From positions 1 through 64,000 of the forward strand of contig CAVWCW010000015.1 in NCBI GenBank assembly GCA_963753615.1: a stretch of DNA of 64,000 nt, given 5' to 3'. The stretch is from CAVWCW01 sp963753615 (GTDB taxonomy: Bacteria; Pseudomonadota; Gammaproteobacteria; Chromatiales; Chromatiaceae). The position numbers were made by a program, and so were the translations under genes. A model generated the notes under the pieces. That model was not told the origin of the DNA. It saw only the letters and a program-made list of their open reading frames with translations, and did not search any database. Numbering within the stretch: the first letter of the stretch is position 1; each line of letters begins with the position of its first letter. Positions 37,993-50,010 of this stretch are shown piece after piece.

Positions 37993-38664
37993 GTGAGCGT
38001 GAAATTTCACACCCCGATAACCATTGCCCTGTCCAAGGGCCGCATCTTCAACCAAAGTCTGCCGCTGCTGGCCGCCGCCGGTATCGAACCGTTGGACGAC
38101 CCGGAGACCAGCCGCAAGCTGATCCTCGACACCAACCGGCCCGAGGTCCGGCTGGTGATCATCCGCGCCACCGACGTGCCTACCTATGTCCAGTACGGTG
38201 CCGCTGACGTCGGTGTGGCGGGCAAGGACGTGTTGCTGGAACACGGCGGCGCGGGCCTGTATGAGCCGCTGGACCTGCGCATTGCCCGCTGCCGCCTGAT
38301 GGTGGCCGGGGTGCCCGGGACCAGCCTGTCGGGCAACCGGTTGCGCATCGCCACCAAGTACGTCAACTCCGCCCGGGAGTTCTTCGCCGGGCGCGGCCAG
38401 CAGGTGGAGATCATCAAACTCTACGGCTCCATGGAACTGGCGCCGCTGGTCGGCCTGTCCGACCTGATCGTCGATCTGGTAGAGAGCGGAGGCACGCTCA
38501 AGGCCAACGGTCTGGTGCCGCTCGAGCACATCCGAGACATCAGCTCGCGCCTGGTGGTCAACAGGGCCTCCTGGAAGATGAAGCACCCCGACATCCTGGG
38601 CCTGCTGGAGGCCCTGCGCGGGGCGGTGCGCCAATCCGAAGCCGAAGAAGGTACAAGCCAATGA
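37993..38664 (+). CDS. hisG: ATP phosphoribosyltransferase, short form
   Basis: The product has 223 residues from a GTG start, with AAGGT just upstream. It catalyses the first step of histidine synthesis. TIALSKGRIF starts the enzyme and DLIVDLVESGGTLKANGL is the PRPP-binding motif. At this length it lacks the C-terminal regulatory domain, so it belongs to the short type that needs HisZ for activity; no hisZ is in the window. Its stop overlaps the hisD start by 4 bases. Confidence 0.94.
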   Translation: MSVKFHTPITIALSKGRIFNQSLPLLAAAGIEPLDDPETSRKLILDTNRPEVRLVIIRATDVPTYVQYGAADVGVAGKDVLLEHGGAGLYEPLDLRIARCRLMVAGVPGTSLSGNRLRIATKYVNSAREFFAGRGQQVEIIKLYGSMELAPLVGLSDLIVDLVESGGTLKANGLVPLEHIRDISSRLVVNRASWKMKHPDILGLLEALRGAVRQSEAEEGTSQ

Positions 38665-39963
38665 CCGGGATTAGACGCCTGAACGCCGCGGCAGCGGGTT
38701 TCGATCGGCAGCTCGAGGAACTACTGGCCTGGGAGTCGGTATCCGACGCCGGGGTGCAGCGGACGGTGGCCGAGGTCATCGACGCCATCCGCAGCCGCGG
38801 CGACGCCGCCCTGGTGGAATACACCGCTCGTTTCGACCACTGGAGCCCGGCGGATGCCGCCGCTCTGGAGGTCCCTCCGGTGCGCCTGCGGGAGGCCTGG
38901 GATGCGCTCCCTGCGCAACAGCGTCAGGCGCTGGAGCAGGCCGCCGCGCGCATCCACGCCTATGCCGAGCGCCAGAAGCTGGACTCCTGGTCCTACACCG
39001 AGGCCGACGGCACCCTGCTCGGACAGCAGGTGAGCCCGCTGGACCGGGTCGGACTATACGTGCCCGGCGGCAAGGCGGCCTATCCCTCCTCGGTGCTGAT
39101 GAACGCCATTCCGGCCAAGGTGGCGGGGGTGGAGGAATTGATCATGGTGGTGCCCACGCCCGCCGGCGAGACCAACCAGCTGGTGCTCGCCGCTGCCCAA
39201 GTGTCCGGGGTGGACCGGGTGTTCGCCATCGGCGGCGCCCAGGCGGTGGCGGCCCTGGCCTATGGCACCGAGACCGTCCCCGGGGTGGATAAGGTCGTCG
39301 GGCCCGGACAATATCTACGTGGCCACCGCCAAGCGCGCGGTGTTCGGTCAGGTCGGCATCGACATGGTGGCCGGTCCCTCCGAGATCCTGGTGGTTTGCG
39401 ACGGCGAGACCGACCCGGACTGGATCGCCATGGACCTGTTCTCCCAGGCCGAGCACGACGAAGACGCCCAGGCCATACTGCTGAGCTGGGACGGCGCCTT
39501 TCTGGACCGGGTGCAGGCCAGCATCGATCGGCTGCTGCCGGAGATGGAGCGCAGCGAGATCATCGCCGCTGCGCTCGGCGGGCGCGGCGCCCTGATCCAG
39601 GTGCGCGACCTCGACCAGGCGGTGGAGGTGGCCAACGTCATCGCCCCGGAGCACCTGGAGTTGTCCCTGGCCGAGCCCGAGGCGGTGGTCTCGCGCATCC
39701 GCCACGCCGGCGCCATCTTCATGGGCCGCTACACCGCCGAGGCCCTGGGCGACTACTGCGCCGGGCCCAACCACGTGCTGCCGACCTCGCGCACCGCCCG
39801 CTTTTCCTCGCCGCTCGGGGTCTACGATTTTCAGAAGCGCTCGAGCCTGATCATGGCCTCTGCCGCCGGTTCCAAGAGCCTCGGTCAGGTGGCCTCGGTG
39901 CTGGCCCGGGGCGAGGGCCTGACCGCGCATGCCCGCTCCGCCGAGTACCGCCGGGATGACTGA
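38661..39963 (+). CDS. hisD: Histidinol dehydrogenase, one frameshift
   Basis: About 433 residues once a single extra base near 39309 is bridged. Before it the frame reads GVDKVVGPG; after it, NIYVATAKRAVFGQVGIDMV, which is the continuous family sequence. Further motifs are AGPSEILVV and the zinc/substrate region EAVVSRIRHAGAIFMGRYT, ending NHVLPTSRTARFSSPLGV. It oxidises histidinol to histidine in two NAD+-dependent steps. The start overlaps hisG and the stop overlaps hisC. The shift is probably a base-calling error, because this essential pathway gene is otherwise intact. Confidence 0.93.
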
Positions 39964-41050
39964 GGGCCGGGACGCCGCCGCTCTGGCCGCCCGCTGGGTG
40001 CGCCCCGAGATCCGCGCCCTGGCCGCTTATCATGTGCCGGACGCGGCGGGTTTGATTAAACTCGACGCCATGGAGAACCCCTATACCTGGCCCGAGGCCC
40101 TGCGCCGCGAATGGCTGGAACTGCTGCTGGAGGTGGACGTCAACCGCTACCCGGACCCGGGGGCCCGCGAGCTCAAGCAGCGCCTGCGCCACTGCATGGG
40201 CATTCCCGCCGATGCCGAGCTGCTGCTCGGCAACGGTTCCGACGAGCTGATCCAGATGATCCTGCTCACCCTGGCTCAGCCTGGCCGGGTGGTGCTTTCG
40301 GTGGACCCGGGCTTCGTCATGTACCGCATGATCGCCGGCTTCGTCGGCATGGATTATGTCGGCGTGCCGCTGCAGGCCGACGGCTTCGGCCTCGACGTGC
40401 CGGCCCTGCTGGCCGCCATCGAGCGACACCAGCCGGCGGTGCTGTTTCTCGCCTATCCCAACAATCCCACCGGCAATCTGTTCGACCCCGGGCAGATCCG
40501 CGAGCTGATCGGCGCCGCCCCCGGCTTGGTGGTGGTGGACGAGGCCTATGCCCCGTTCGCGGACGCCAGCTTCATGGGCGAGCTGGGCGGAGCCCCCAAC
40601 CTGGTGGTCATGCGCACCGTCTCGAAGATGGGCCTGGCCGGCCTGCGCCTGGGGTTGCTCGCCGGCCCCGCCGCCTGGCTGGAGGAGATCGACAAGACCC
40701 GTCTGCCCTACAACATCAATATCCTGACCCAGGTCAGCGCCGACTTCGCCCTGCGCCACCAGGACGTGTTCGACGCCCAGACCGAGACCATTCGGGCCGA
40801 CCGTGTCCGTCTATTCGGCGAGTTGCAGGCCCTGGATGGCGTCACCCCCTATCCCAGCGATGCCAATTTCATCCTGCTGCGCGTGCCCCAGGGCCGTGCC
40901 CCCGAGCTGCACGCCAGCCTGCGCCTAGGCGGGGTACTGGTAAAGAGCCTGCACGGCGCCCATCCGCTGCTGGAAGACTGCCTGCGCATCACCGTCGGCC
41001 GTCCGGACGAGAACACCGCCTTTCTGCGGGTGCTGACTGCGGCGCTTTGA
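39956..41050 (+). CDS. hisC: Histidinol-phosphate aminotransferase
   Basis: The product has 364 residues. The ATG at 39956, overlapping the hisD stop, gives MTEGRDAAAL; an earlier in-frame start would lie deep in hisD. It is a fold-type I PLP enzyme with LDAMENPY, GNGSDELIQ, AYPNNPTGN and the PLP-lysine region VSKMGLAGLRLG. It transfers the amino group from glutamate to imidazole-acetol phosphate in histidine synthesis. It ends the mur-his cluster. Confidence 0.95.
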   Translation: MTEGRDAAALAARWVRPEIRALAAYHVPDAAGLIKLDAMENPYTWPEALRREWLELLLEVDVNRYPDPGARELKQRLRHCMGIPADAELLLGNGSDELIQMILLTLAQPGRVVLSVDPGFVMYRMIAGFVGMDYVGVPLQADGFGLDVPALLAAIERHQPAVLFLAYPNNPTGNLFDPGQIRELIGAAPGLVVVDEAYAPFADASFMGELGGAPNLVVMRTVSKMGLAGLRLGLLAGPAAWLEEIDKTRLPYNINILTQVSADFALRHQDVFDAQTETIRADRVRLFGELQALDGVTPYPSDANFILLRVPQGRAPELHASLRLGGVLVKSLHGAHPLLEDCLRITVGRPDENTAFLRVLTAAL

Positions 41051-41159
41051 GCGGCGCCCCCGGGCTGTGACGGCGCTCAATCCAGCGCAGCGGAGGATCG
41101 ACACCGGCCCGGCTCGCCGGAAGACCTCCAATTCTGCTATATAGAGTTGTCTGCGCCCG

Positions 41160-41182
41160 CCCAAGCCCCGCGCGGGCTTGGG
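41160..41182. terminator. Hairpin after hisC
   Basis: CCCAAGCCC and GGGCTTGGG form a perfect 9-bp stem with a 5-base loop. There is no T-run. It overlaps a possible GTG start (41182) of the next gene, which argues for the later GTG at 41245. Confidence 0.5.
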
Positions 41183-41244
41183 TGGCCGATCCCCTCATCT
41201 CTCAGTGGCCGGCTCGCCTCGCGAACCGGCTCAGGGCCCAGCAT

Positions 41245-42425
41245 GTGAATACCCCTGGCCGCACCAAAATCATCGTCGGTTTTCTGTTGCTGGGCCTGGG
41301 CGCGCTTGGCTGGCAGCTCTACCAGCGCTTGGCCGCCGACGCCGAGGGGCCGGAGCGGGGCGGCCCCCAGCCGGCAGTGCCGGTAGAGGTGGCGGCCATC
41401 GAGCGTGGTCCGATCGAATGGCGGAGGGCCTTCACCGGCACCCTGGAGGCCCTTGCGGAGTTCGTGGTGGCGCCCAAAGTGGGGGGGCGCATCGAACAGA
41501 TCGACCTGGACTTGGGGGATACTGTGACCCGGGACCAGCTGGTGGCGCGTCTGGACAATGCGGAGTTCGTGCAGGCGGTGGAGCAGGCCCGAGCCGATCT
41601 GGCGGTGGCCGAGGCCAATCTGGCCGAGGCCGAGAGCCTGTTGCAGATCGCCAAGCGGGAACTCGACCGCAACGATCGCCTGCGCGAGCGGGGTCTGAGT
41701 TCCGAGTCCCAGACCGATGTGGCGATGGCGGACCTGCTGGCCAAACAGGCCCATGTCAAGGTCACCAAGGCCCAGCTCACCCGGGCCGAGGCGGAGCTGG
41801 AGACGGCGCGCATCCGCGGTGGCTATACCCAGGTGACCGCGGGCTGGCAGGGCGGCAACCAGCAGCGTCTGGTGGCCGAGCGTTACGTCGACGAAGGCGA
41901 GACGGTGGCGGCGAACGCGGCCCTGCTGCGGATCGTCGAGCTGGATCCGATCACCGCCGTGATGTACGTCACCGAGCGCGACTACGGGCGCTTGGAGCGC
42001 GGCCAGGAGGCGCTGCTGAGCACCGACGCCTGGCCGGACGAGCGCTTCCAGGGCCGCATCCAGCGCATCGCCCCGGTGTTTCGCGAGAGCGTGCGCCAGG
42101 CGCGGGTGGAGCTGCGGGTCGACAACCCCGAGCAGCGCCTCAAGCCGGGCATGTTCGTGCGTGCCGAGGTGGTGCTCGAGCGGGTGGCGGAGACCTTGGT
42201 GGTGCCGGAGGCGGCGCTGACCCGGCGCGAACAGAGCGATGGGGTGTTCGTGGTGCGCCCGGACGGCCAGGCTGTGGACTGGCGCGAGGTGCGCCTGGGC
42301 ATCCGCCAGGACGGCCGGGTCCAGGTGTTCGGCGAAGGCCTGCAGGGGCGGGTGGTGGTGCTCGGCCAGCAGTTGCTGGACGAGGGCTCCTCCATCGCCA
42401 TTGTCCAGGGGCCCGCGGCGGCGCC

Positions 42426-42429
<4 letters not shown>
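41245..42429 (+). CDS. RND efflux membrane fusion protein
   Basis: About 394 residues from the GTG at 41245 (AGGG lies 8 bases before it); a GTG at 41182 would add 21 residues but lies inside a hairpin. The membrane anchor is IIVGFLLLGLGALGWQLY. The lipoyl halves are VVAPKVGGRIEQIDLDLGD and the region after the coiled coil (about residues 95-170). It is the periplasmic adaptor of the pump; the permease start overlaps its stop (ATGA). Confidence 0.88.
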
Positions 42430-45537
<3,108 letters not shown>

Positions 45538-45703
45538 GCAGCCAGAATCGAATCCCCCGGCCCCGGTGTCTGAGCCCATGCATCGGGTTAAAACTCTGGA
45601 AGGGATCTTTCCCGCTGCGTCCTCCCGGCCTTCTTGGATCCGCAACCCTTCTGCGCTTCCGCCCCCCGGCTTCCAGTTCGGTTATCGGCTATCGCTGTCT
45701 TTG

Positions 45704-46043
45704 AACCTAGAAAGAGCAGTTGACCGCTCCATTCTGACAGTAAGAAACTGAAATGTAGGAACAAGCCTTCGATTTATCTCTTCACCGATTCGGTGATCCA
45801 GGCTACGGGGCGCATGGCGCGCTTGCGGCGGCGTATGGTCCGGTCCTGTTCCAGACGGAACCTGACATTTCCCACATCCCTGTGGGTCGCTGCGTTGCAA
45901 CTCCTTGGAATAGATTGACTATTCCGCGTCGTTGCGCCTCGGCTTTGGCTTCCTGCGTCGCCCTACCTCCTGCATCCATGCAGTCGTTGCCCTACACCCC
46001 CGAAAGCACACCCTACACCCGGTCCAACTGCTCTTTCTAGGTT
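45704..46043. repeat. Inverted-repeat element, copy A
   Basis: The 340-bp element begins AACCTAGAAAGAGCAGTTG (45704) and ends with the inverted copy CAACTGCTCTTTCTAGGTT (46043). Inside, a core with CTCGGCTTTGGCTTCCTGCG and CTACCTCCTGCATC (about 45895-45993) is shared with copy B at 48083-48376 in the same orientation. There is no open frame of note. It fits a miniature mobile element or structured repeat. Confidence 0.7.
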
Positions 46044-46115
46044 GATCCCGTTTCAGACAACTGTGATAGTTTTTGGGTTTTCGATCGGCACGAGCGTTGA
46101 CCGGTGGTCATTGAC

Positions 46116-46925
46116 ATGAACCAGGACTATATCCACGGTTTCTCGGCGGCCGAACAGGCTCGCCTGATAGAGCAGGCCGATATTCTCGCGCCGAAGGTGT
46201 TCTCCGGTGTGGATTATTCCGGCGCCGGGAATATGCTCGAGATCGGTTGCGGGGTCGGGGCTGAATTGAAGCAGGTTGCGCGCCGCTGGCCAGGGGTGCA
46301 CGTGACGGGGGTAGATCTGAGCGGGCCTCATCTGCGAGCCGCTGCAAGGCACCTGGCGCCGGAACTGGCCGGGGGCACCGCCGCGTTGGTGCGGGGCAAC
46401 GCGCTGGCGCTGCCCTTCAGGGATCGCAGCTTCGATCGGGTGATCACCATCTGGATGCTCGAACATGTGCCGGACCCGTGTGCCGTCCTGCGCGAAGCGC
46501 TGCGGGTGCTGCGGGACGATGGGGTAATGGTCTGTACCGAAGTGGACAATGCCTCGTTTCATTTCGATCCCCCGCAGGCGGCCATTGCGGACTGGTGGGC
46601 GCGTTTCAACAGGCTTCAGATGCAGCACGGCGACCCCTTCGTCGGTGGCCGGCTGGCGGAGATCGCGGCCTCCCTGGGGGCGAAGGGAATTCAGGTCGAG
46701 CCGGTGCCGGTGATATCGAGCCGCGCCGAGCCAGCGCGTCGGCTGCAACAGCTGGATTATCTGCGGGCCCTGCTGCTGTCCGGGGCAGAAACGATGCTGC
46801 GCCGCGGTCTGGTGGACCGAACCGATTGCGAAGCCCTGAAGGCGGCGTTCGAGGCGGTGCGCGCCAAGCCGGGTGTCGAGTTTCAATACAGCGCCGTGCG
46901 CCTCAGTTGCGGTCGCGGCTACTGA
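46116..46925 (+). CDS. Class I SAM-dependent methyltransferase
   Basis: The product has 269 residues from the ATG at 46116 (an upstream GTG at 46104 is possible). MLEIGCGVGAE is SAM-binding motif I, VTGVDLSG the acidic loop II, and FDRVITIWMLEHVPDP motif IV. The C-terminal part is variable, so the methyl acceptor is unknown. It lies between the two inverted-repeat elements, convergent with the caspase-like pair. Confidence 0.85.
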   Translation: MNQDYIHGFSAAEQARLIEQADILAPKVFSGVDYSGAGNMLEIGCGVGAELKQVARRWPGVHVTGVDLSGPHLRAAARHLAPELAGGTAALVRGNALALPFRDRSFDRVITIWMLEHVPDPCAVLREALRVLRDDGVMVCTEVDNASFHFDPPQAAIADWWARFNRLQMQHGDPFVGGRLAEIAASLGAKGIQVEPVPVISSRAEPARRLQQLDYLRALLLSGAETMLRRGLVDRTDCEALKAAFEAVRAKPGVEFQYSAVRLSCGRGY

Positions 46926-46951
46926 TTGCGGCCGGGGTGGGTTCCGCGCTG

Positions 46952-47305
46952 TCACAGGAAGGGTGGTGTGTCCGTGAATCCATTTCTGAAAGGCTTGCCG
47001 TGGCGTGCGAACAGGTCCTCGAGTTCCGCGAGATTTTCCGGTGTGAGCCCCTGTTCCATGGTTCTCAACACATCGGTCATCAAACCAATTTTTCGGACCA
47101 CCCGAATCTCTTGGTCTGATTGGTGCACACCGGTGAGCAGCAGCAGCCATGCCAGGGGTTTGCCGGAGGCATGCGCCGGCAGCGGGGGGTTGGACTCGAT
47201 TTTTTCGATCCAAGCGTAGATCTGTCGTAGCGGCGAACCGCTCAGGAGCCGGGTATGCCAGGCGTCATCCCGGAACTCCGAGAGGATGGCCGCGGTCGGC
47301 TTCAT
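46952..47305 (-). CDS. Small cytoplasmic protein paired with a caspase-like protein
   Basis: The product has 117 residues without a signal peptide or membrane segment. It is largely helical and contains WLLLLTGVHQSDQEIRVVRK. No family is recognised. It starts 3 bases after the stop of the upstream caspase-like gene, so the two are translationally coupled. Size and position would suit an immunity or regulator role, but this is only inference. Confidence 0.6.
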   Translation of the reverse strand: MKPTAAILSEFRDDAWHTRLLSGSPLRQIYAWIEKIESNPPLPAHASGKPLAWLLLLTGVHQSDQEIRVVRKIGLMTDVLRTMEQGLTPENLAELEDLFARHGKPFRNGFTDTPPFL

Positions 47306-47308
47306 GAC

Positions 47309-47995
47309 TTATTTGCCTCGCTCGTTGGCCCAGGGTTTCTTTTCGTCGTCATAGGCGGTGCGGGTATAGGCGTATACGATGCTGCCCGACTGATCGGCAA
47401 TCAGCTGCGGGATGCTGCCGTTGCCCACGTTGCAGGAGAGGATCCAGATCTCCGCCCGGCCATAGAATTTGCTGCTGTTGAAGAAAGGTAGCCAGGTGGA
47501 CTTGTTCGAGGCCTTGAGGTTCAGGGTGTCGCCGGTATTCGGGCCGTCGCCGGAGCCCGTGGCCAGAATATCCTTGTTGCCGTGACCACCGATAATAAGT
47601 TGTTTGAAACGCTTGGTCTCCTTGGCGGTGTCGATCTTCATTTTTTCCCCCAGATCCGCCAGGGAGACATGCCTTTTGGCGCTGAAGCGTTTCGCCACAC
47701 CTTCATCGAAGCCATTGTCCCAGGACTTTTTCTGCGGCTTCTCCACCGTCGCCAGATTGGTGGCGGTGCCGGTCGCTTCCGTGTTGGGGGATTTCGGGCT
47801 GAACTGCTTGACTCCGTCCGGCACGCCTTGACCGCCATTGTCGTCCGATTTCTTTTTGCTGCCGTGGGGTTTGGCGTCCCGCCCCAGGGCGTTGCGCACT
47901 GAGTCGTGCTGGCGGCTGGAGGTTCGCCTGGCGTGTTCGGGTGCGGCGGAACGGCGGTCGATTCCCGGGCGATGTTCGGCGTGGTTTAGTTCCAT
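47309..47995 (-). CDS. Caspase-like (clan CD) domain protein, possible effector
   Basis: The product has 228 residues from the ATG at 47995 (GGGGAG 7 bases upstream). The first 100 residues are charged and disordered-looking (RRSAAPEHARRTSSR, KKKSDDNGG). The C-terminal domain has a strand then His-Gly (QLIIGGHGN, H138), a spaced loop, and a strand then Cys (AEIWILSCNVGNG, C188), followed by VYAYT. The spacing resembles the His/Cys dyad of caspase-like folds such as DUF4347. There is no signal peptide. Substrate and role are unknown; the small downstream partner suggests an effector-immunity or protease-inhibitor pair. Confidence 0.5.
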   Translation of the reverse strand: MELNHAEHRPGIDRRSAAPEHARRTSSRQHDSVRNALGRDAKPHGSKKKSDDNGGQGVPDGVKQFSPKSPNTEATGTATNLATVEKPQKKSWDNGFDEGVAKRFSAKRHVSLADLGEKMKIDTAKETKRFKQLIIGGHGNKDILATGSGDGPNTGDTLNLKASNKSTWLPFFNSSKFYGRAEIWILSCNVGNGSIPQLIADQSGSIVYAYTRTAYDDEKKPWANERGK

Positions 47996-48082
47996 CGGAG
48001 CACTCCCCACAGGGTTCCTTTCGCTTGAGTATAGTCCAGCCCTGCCGGGAGCAAACGGTCATCGGGGCCATGGCAATCCGTA

Positions 48083-48376
48083 TTAACCTAGAATCCTCAG
48101 TTGACCGCTTCGAGCGATACGCAGGTAGATGGTTTACGAACGGAAACGCGCTTGGTTCAGTTTCACTCACTGGGTGAACGCCGCTACGACCTCCAGTGCA
48201 CGCCTCCCACGGCGCCTGGCTGCATTATAACTCGTTGCAATAGATCGACTATTCCGCTTCGTCATGCCTCGGCTTTGGCTTCCTGCGTCGCTCTACCTCC
48301 TGCATCGATGCAGTCGTTGCCAGACACCACGCGAGACGCACTCTGAAGGCCGTCGAACTGAGGATTCTAGGATTAA
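48083..48376. repeat. Inverted-repeat element, copy B
   Basis: The 294-bp element runs from TTAACCTAGAATCCTCAGTTG (48083) to the inverted GAACTGAGGATTCTAGGATTAA (48376). The core (48231-48321) shares CTCGGCTTTGGCTTCCTGCG and CTCCTGCATCGATGCAGTCG with copy A. In place of AGAG/CTCT in the arms of copy A, copy B has TCCT/AGGA, so pairing is kept although the sequence changed. Confidence 0.7.
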
Positions 48377-48461
48377 GGGAGTTGCGACCTCGAGCCACAA
48401 AGAGGGCAACGGGGCGCTGGCCGGAGGCGCACGAGCGACCCCGGACCGGCTTTGACGCGCT

Positions 48462-49811
48462 TCACGCGGCCGCCTGTTCGGTGCCGCCTCGGCTCAGGAT
48501 CGCATAGACCTCGGTCAGGGCCTCGTCGCCACCCACGTTGCCGGGAAAGATGACTACCGGCAGGTCCGGGAAACGGGGGTGATCCTCGGGACAGCGCACC
48601 ACCGAGCAGCCGGCCCTTACCTGGCCTAGAACCCGGGCGGTGCGCAGGGCCAGGCCCTGACTCAGGGTGTCGTTGGAGGTGATGCCCCCTTTGCTGATCA
48701 GAAAGCCGATCTCCGGCGGCAGGTTCTGCACCAGCCGCATCAGAAAGCCGGAGACCCGCTCGCCGAAAGCCAGCCGCTCGGCGCTGCTGGCGAACCGGCG
48801 CTCGCCGCGGCTGGTGTAGAGCACAGCGCCTCGGTCTTCGGCCTGGGCCCGGGCCAGCTCGGCCTGGATATCGGCGAACAGGGCCGACTCGTCCGCCAGC
48901 AGTCGCTCCAGATCGACGTGGACGGGCAGCACCCGGGTATGCTCGCGCAGGTGCGCGAGCTGGCGGCTGGATTTGTCCACATGCGAGCCCACCAGAACCA
49001 CCCCGGGCCGGTCGTCACGCACGTAGCGCGACATCTCGGCCGCCGGCACCGGTTGCGGCGGCAATCCCGCCAGGGAGGTGAGCAGGCTCGCCGCGCTACG
49101 GAATAGGAAGCGCTTGCCACCGGCTGCCGCCGCCAGCAACTGGCGGCAGAAGCCGTCCAGGTCCGACTGCTGTTCGGCGTCCACCGCGCAGCAGCGGTTG
49201 CCGGACAGGCCCTGCAGCCGCGCGCTCAGGTCCCCGCGCACATCCGCCAGCGAGAACCGCTCGACCGCAGTGGCGGGGATGCGCCCGCCGGTCTTCTCCT
49301 CCACATAGTCCGGCAGATAGGCGTGGCGGAAGCCGAACACCGAGTCACGGGCGAACTCCGTGCGGTTGACCGGCACCGGCTCCCCGTCCACCAGCAGGTA
49401 GTGGGTGCCGTCGCGAGTGATGCGCCCCCCCTCGAAGAAGGCGGGCACCAGGAAGTGGGCATCGAACGGGCCCAGTTCCTCGGCGATAACGTCGGTCTCC
49501 ACCGGGTAGTGGCCGCGCAGGGTGGAGTCGGAGCGGCTGACGATCACCGGGTTGACCGGTTCGCCCGCTGCCTCCAGCCGCTCCAGGGCCTGGCGCAGGT
49601 TGACGCAGATCTCCCGGGTCACCTCGGCGGCCCGCGCGGCATCCATGCCGCGGGTGTTGCTGAGGACGAAGAACAGGGGCGCCGGGTCCCGCAGCGCCGC
49701 GGCCAGGGTTTCCGGGTCCCATTGGCTCAGCAGCAGGCAGCTGTGGACCGTCTGGGAGCCAGTCGGGTCGTCGTCGATAACGACGATTTTGGTGGGTAGC
49801 GCCAGGTTCAT
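48462..49811 (-). CDS. Four-carbon acid sugar kinase family protein (DUF1537)
   Basis: The product has 449 residues, the family's usual length. The N-terminal domain begins KIVVIDDDPTGSQTVHSC (D-D-P-T-G-S signature) and has SRSDSTLRGHYP, the substrate-binding S-D-S-T-x-R-G motif. The C-terminal nucleotide domain has FLISKGGITSNDTLSQGL. Characterised members (DtnK, OtnK, DenK) phosphorylate D-threonate, D-erythronate or related acids. GGGAG precedes the ATG. It lies about 200 bases after the TPP-enzyme gene on the same strand, probably in one catabolic unit. Confidence 0.88.
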   Translation of the reverse strand: MNLALPTKIVVIDDDPTGSQTVHSCLLLSQWDPETLAAALRDPAPLFFVLSNTRGMDAARAAEVTREICVNLRQALERLEAAGEPVNPVIVSRSDSTLRGHYPVETDVIAEELGPFDAHFLVPAFFEGGRITRDGTHYLLVDGEPVPVNRTEFARDSVFGFRHAYLPDYVEEKTGGRIPATAVERFSLADVRGDLSARLQGLSGNRCCAVDAEQQSDLDGFCRQLLAAAAGGKRFLFRSAASLLTSLAGLPPQPVPAAEMSRYVRDDRPGVVLVGSHVDKSSRQLAHLREHTRVLPVHVDLERLLADESALFADIQAELARAQAEDRGAVLYTSRGERRFASSAERLAFGERVSGFLMRLVQNLPPEIGFLISKGGITSNDTLSQGLALRTARVLGQVRAGCSVVRCPEDHPRFPDLPVVIFPGNVGGDEALTEVYAILSRGGTEQAAA

Positions 49812-49848
49812 TGGATCATCTCCCTTTGATTAGGCAAGGGTGGAACCA

Positions 49849-50002
49849 GCACCGCGGTTCCACCGAACGGAGGCACCGCTAAACGGTGCGCCGGCCGCCG
49901 CGCCGAGGCGCGGGCTCCAGCGCTAGCGCGTAAGGTGGGCGGGTCTTCGTGCCCGCCGGAAACGGTTACCCGCTGGGCATGAACGGTAAGCCCACCTTAC
50001 GC
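49849..50002. repeat. Two intergenic palindromes between the kinase and TPP-enzyme genes
   Basis: GGTGGAACC/GGTTCCACC (49849-49874) is a perfect 9-bp hairpin. GCGTAAGGTGGGC at 49928-49940 pairs with GCCCACCTTACGC at 49990-50002 (13 bp), with inner hairpins between. They could attenuate transcription between the two genes or be dispersed repeats. Confidence 0.5.
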
Positions 50003-50010
50003 CTTCCGCC

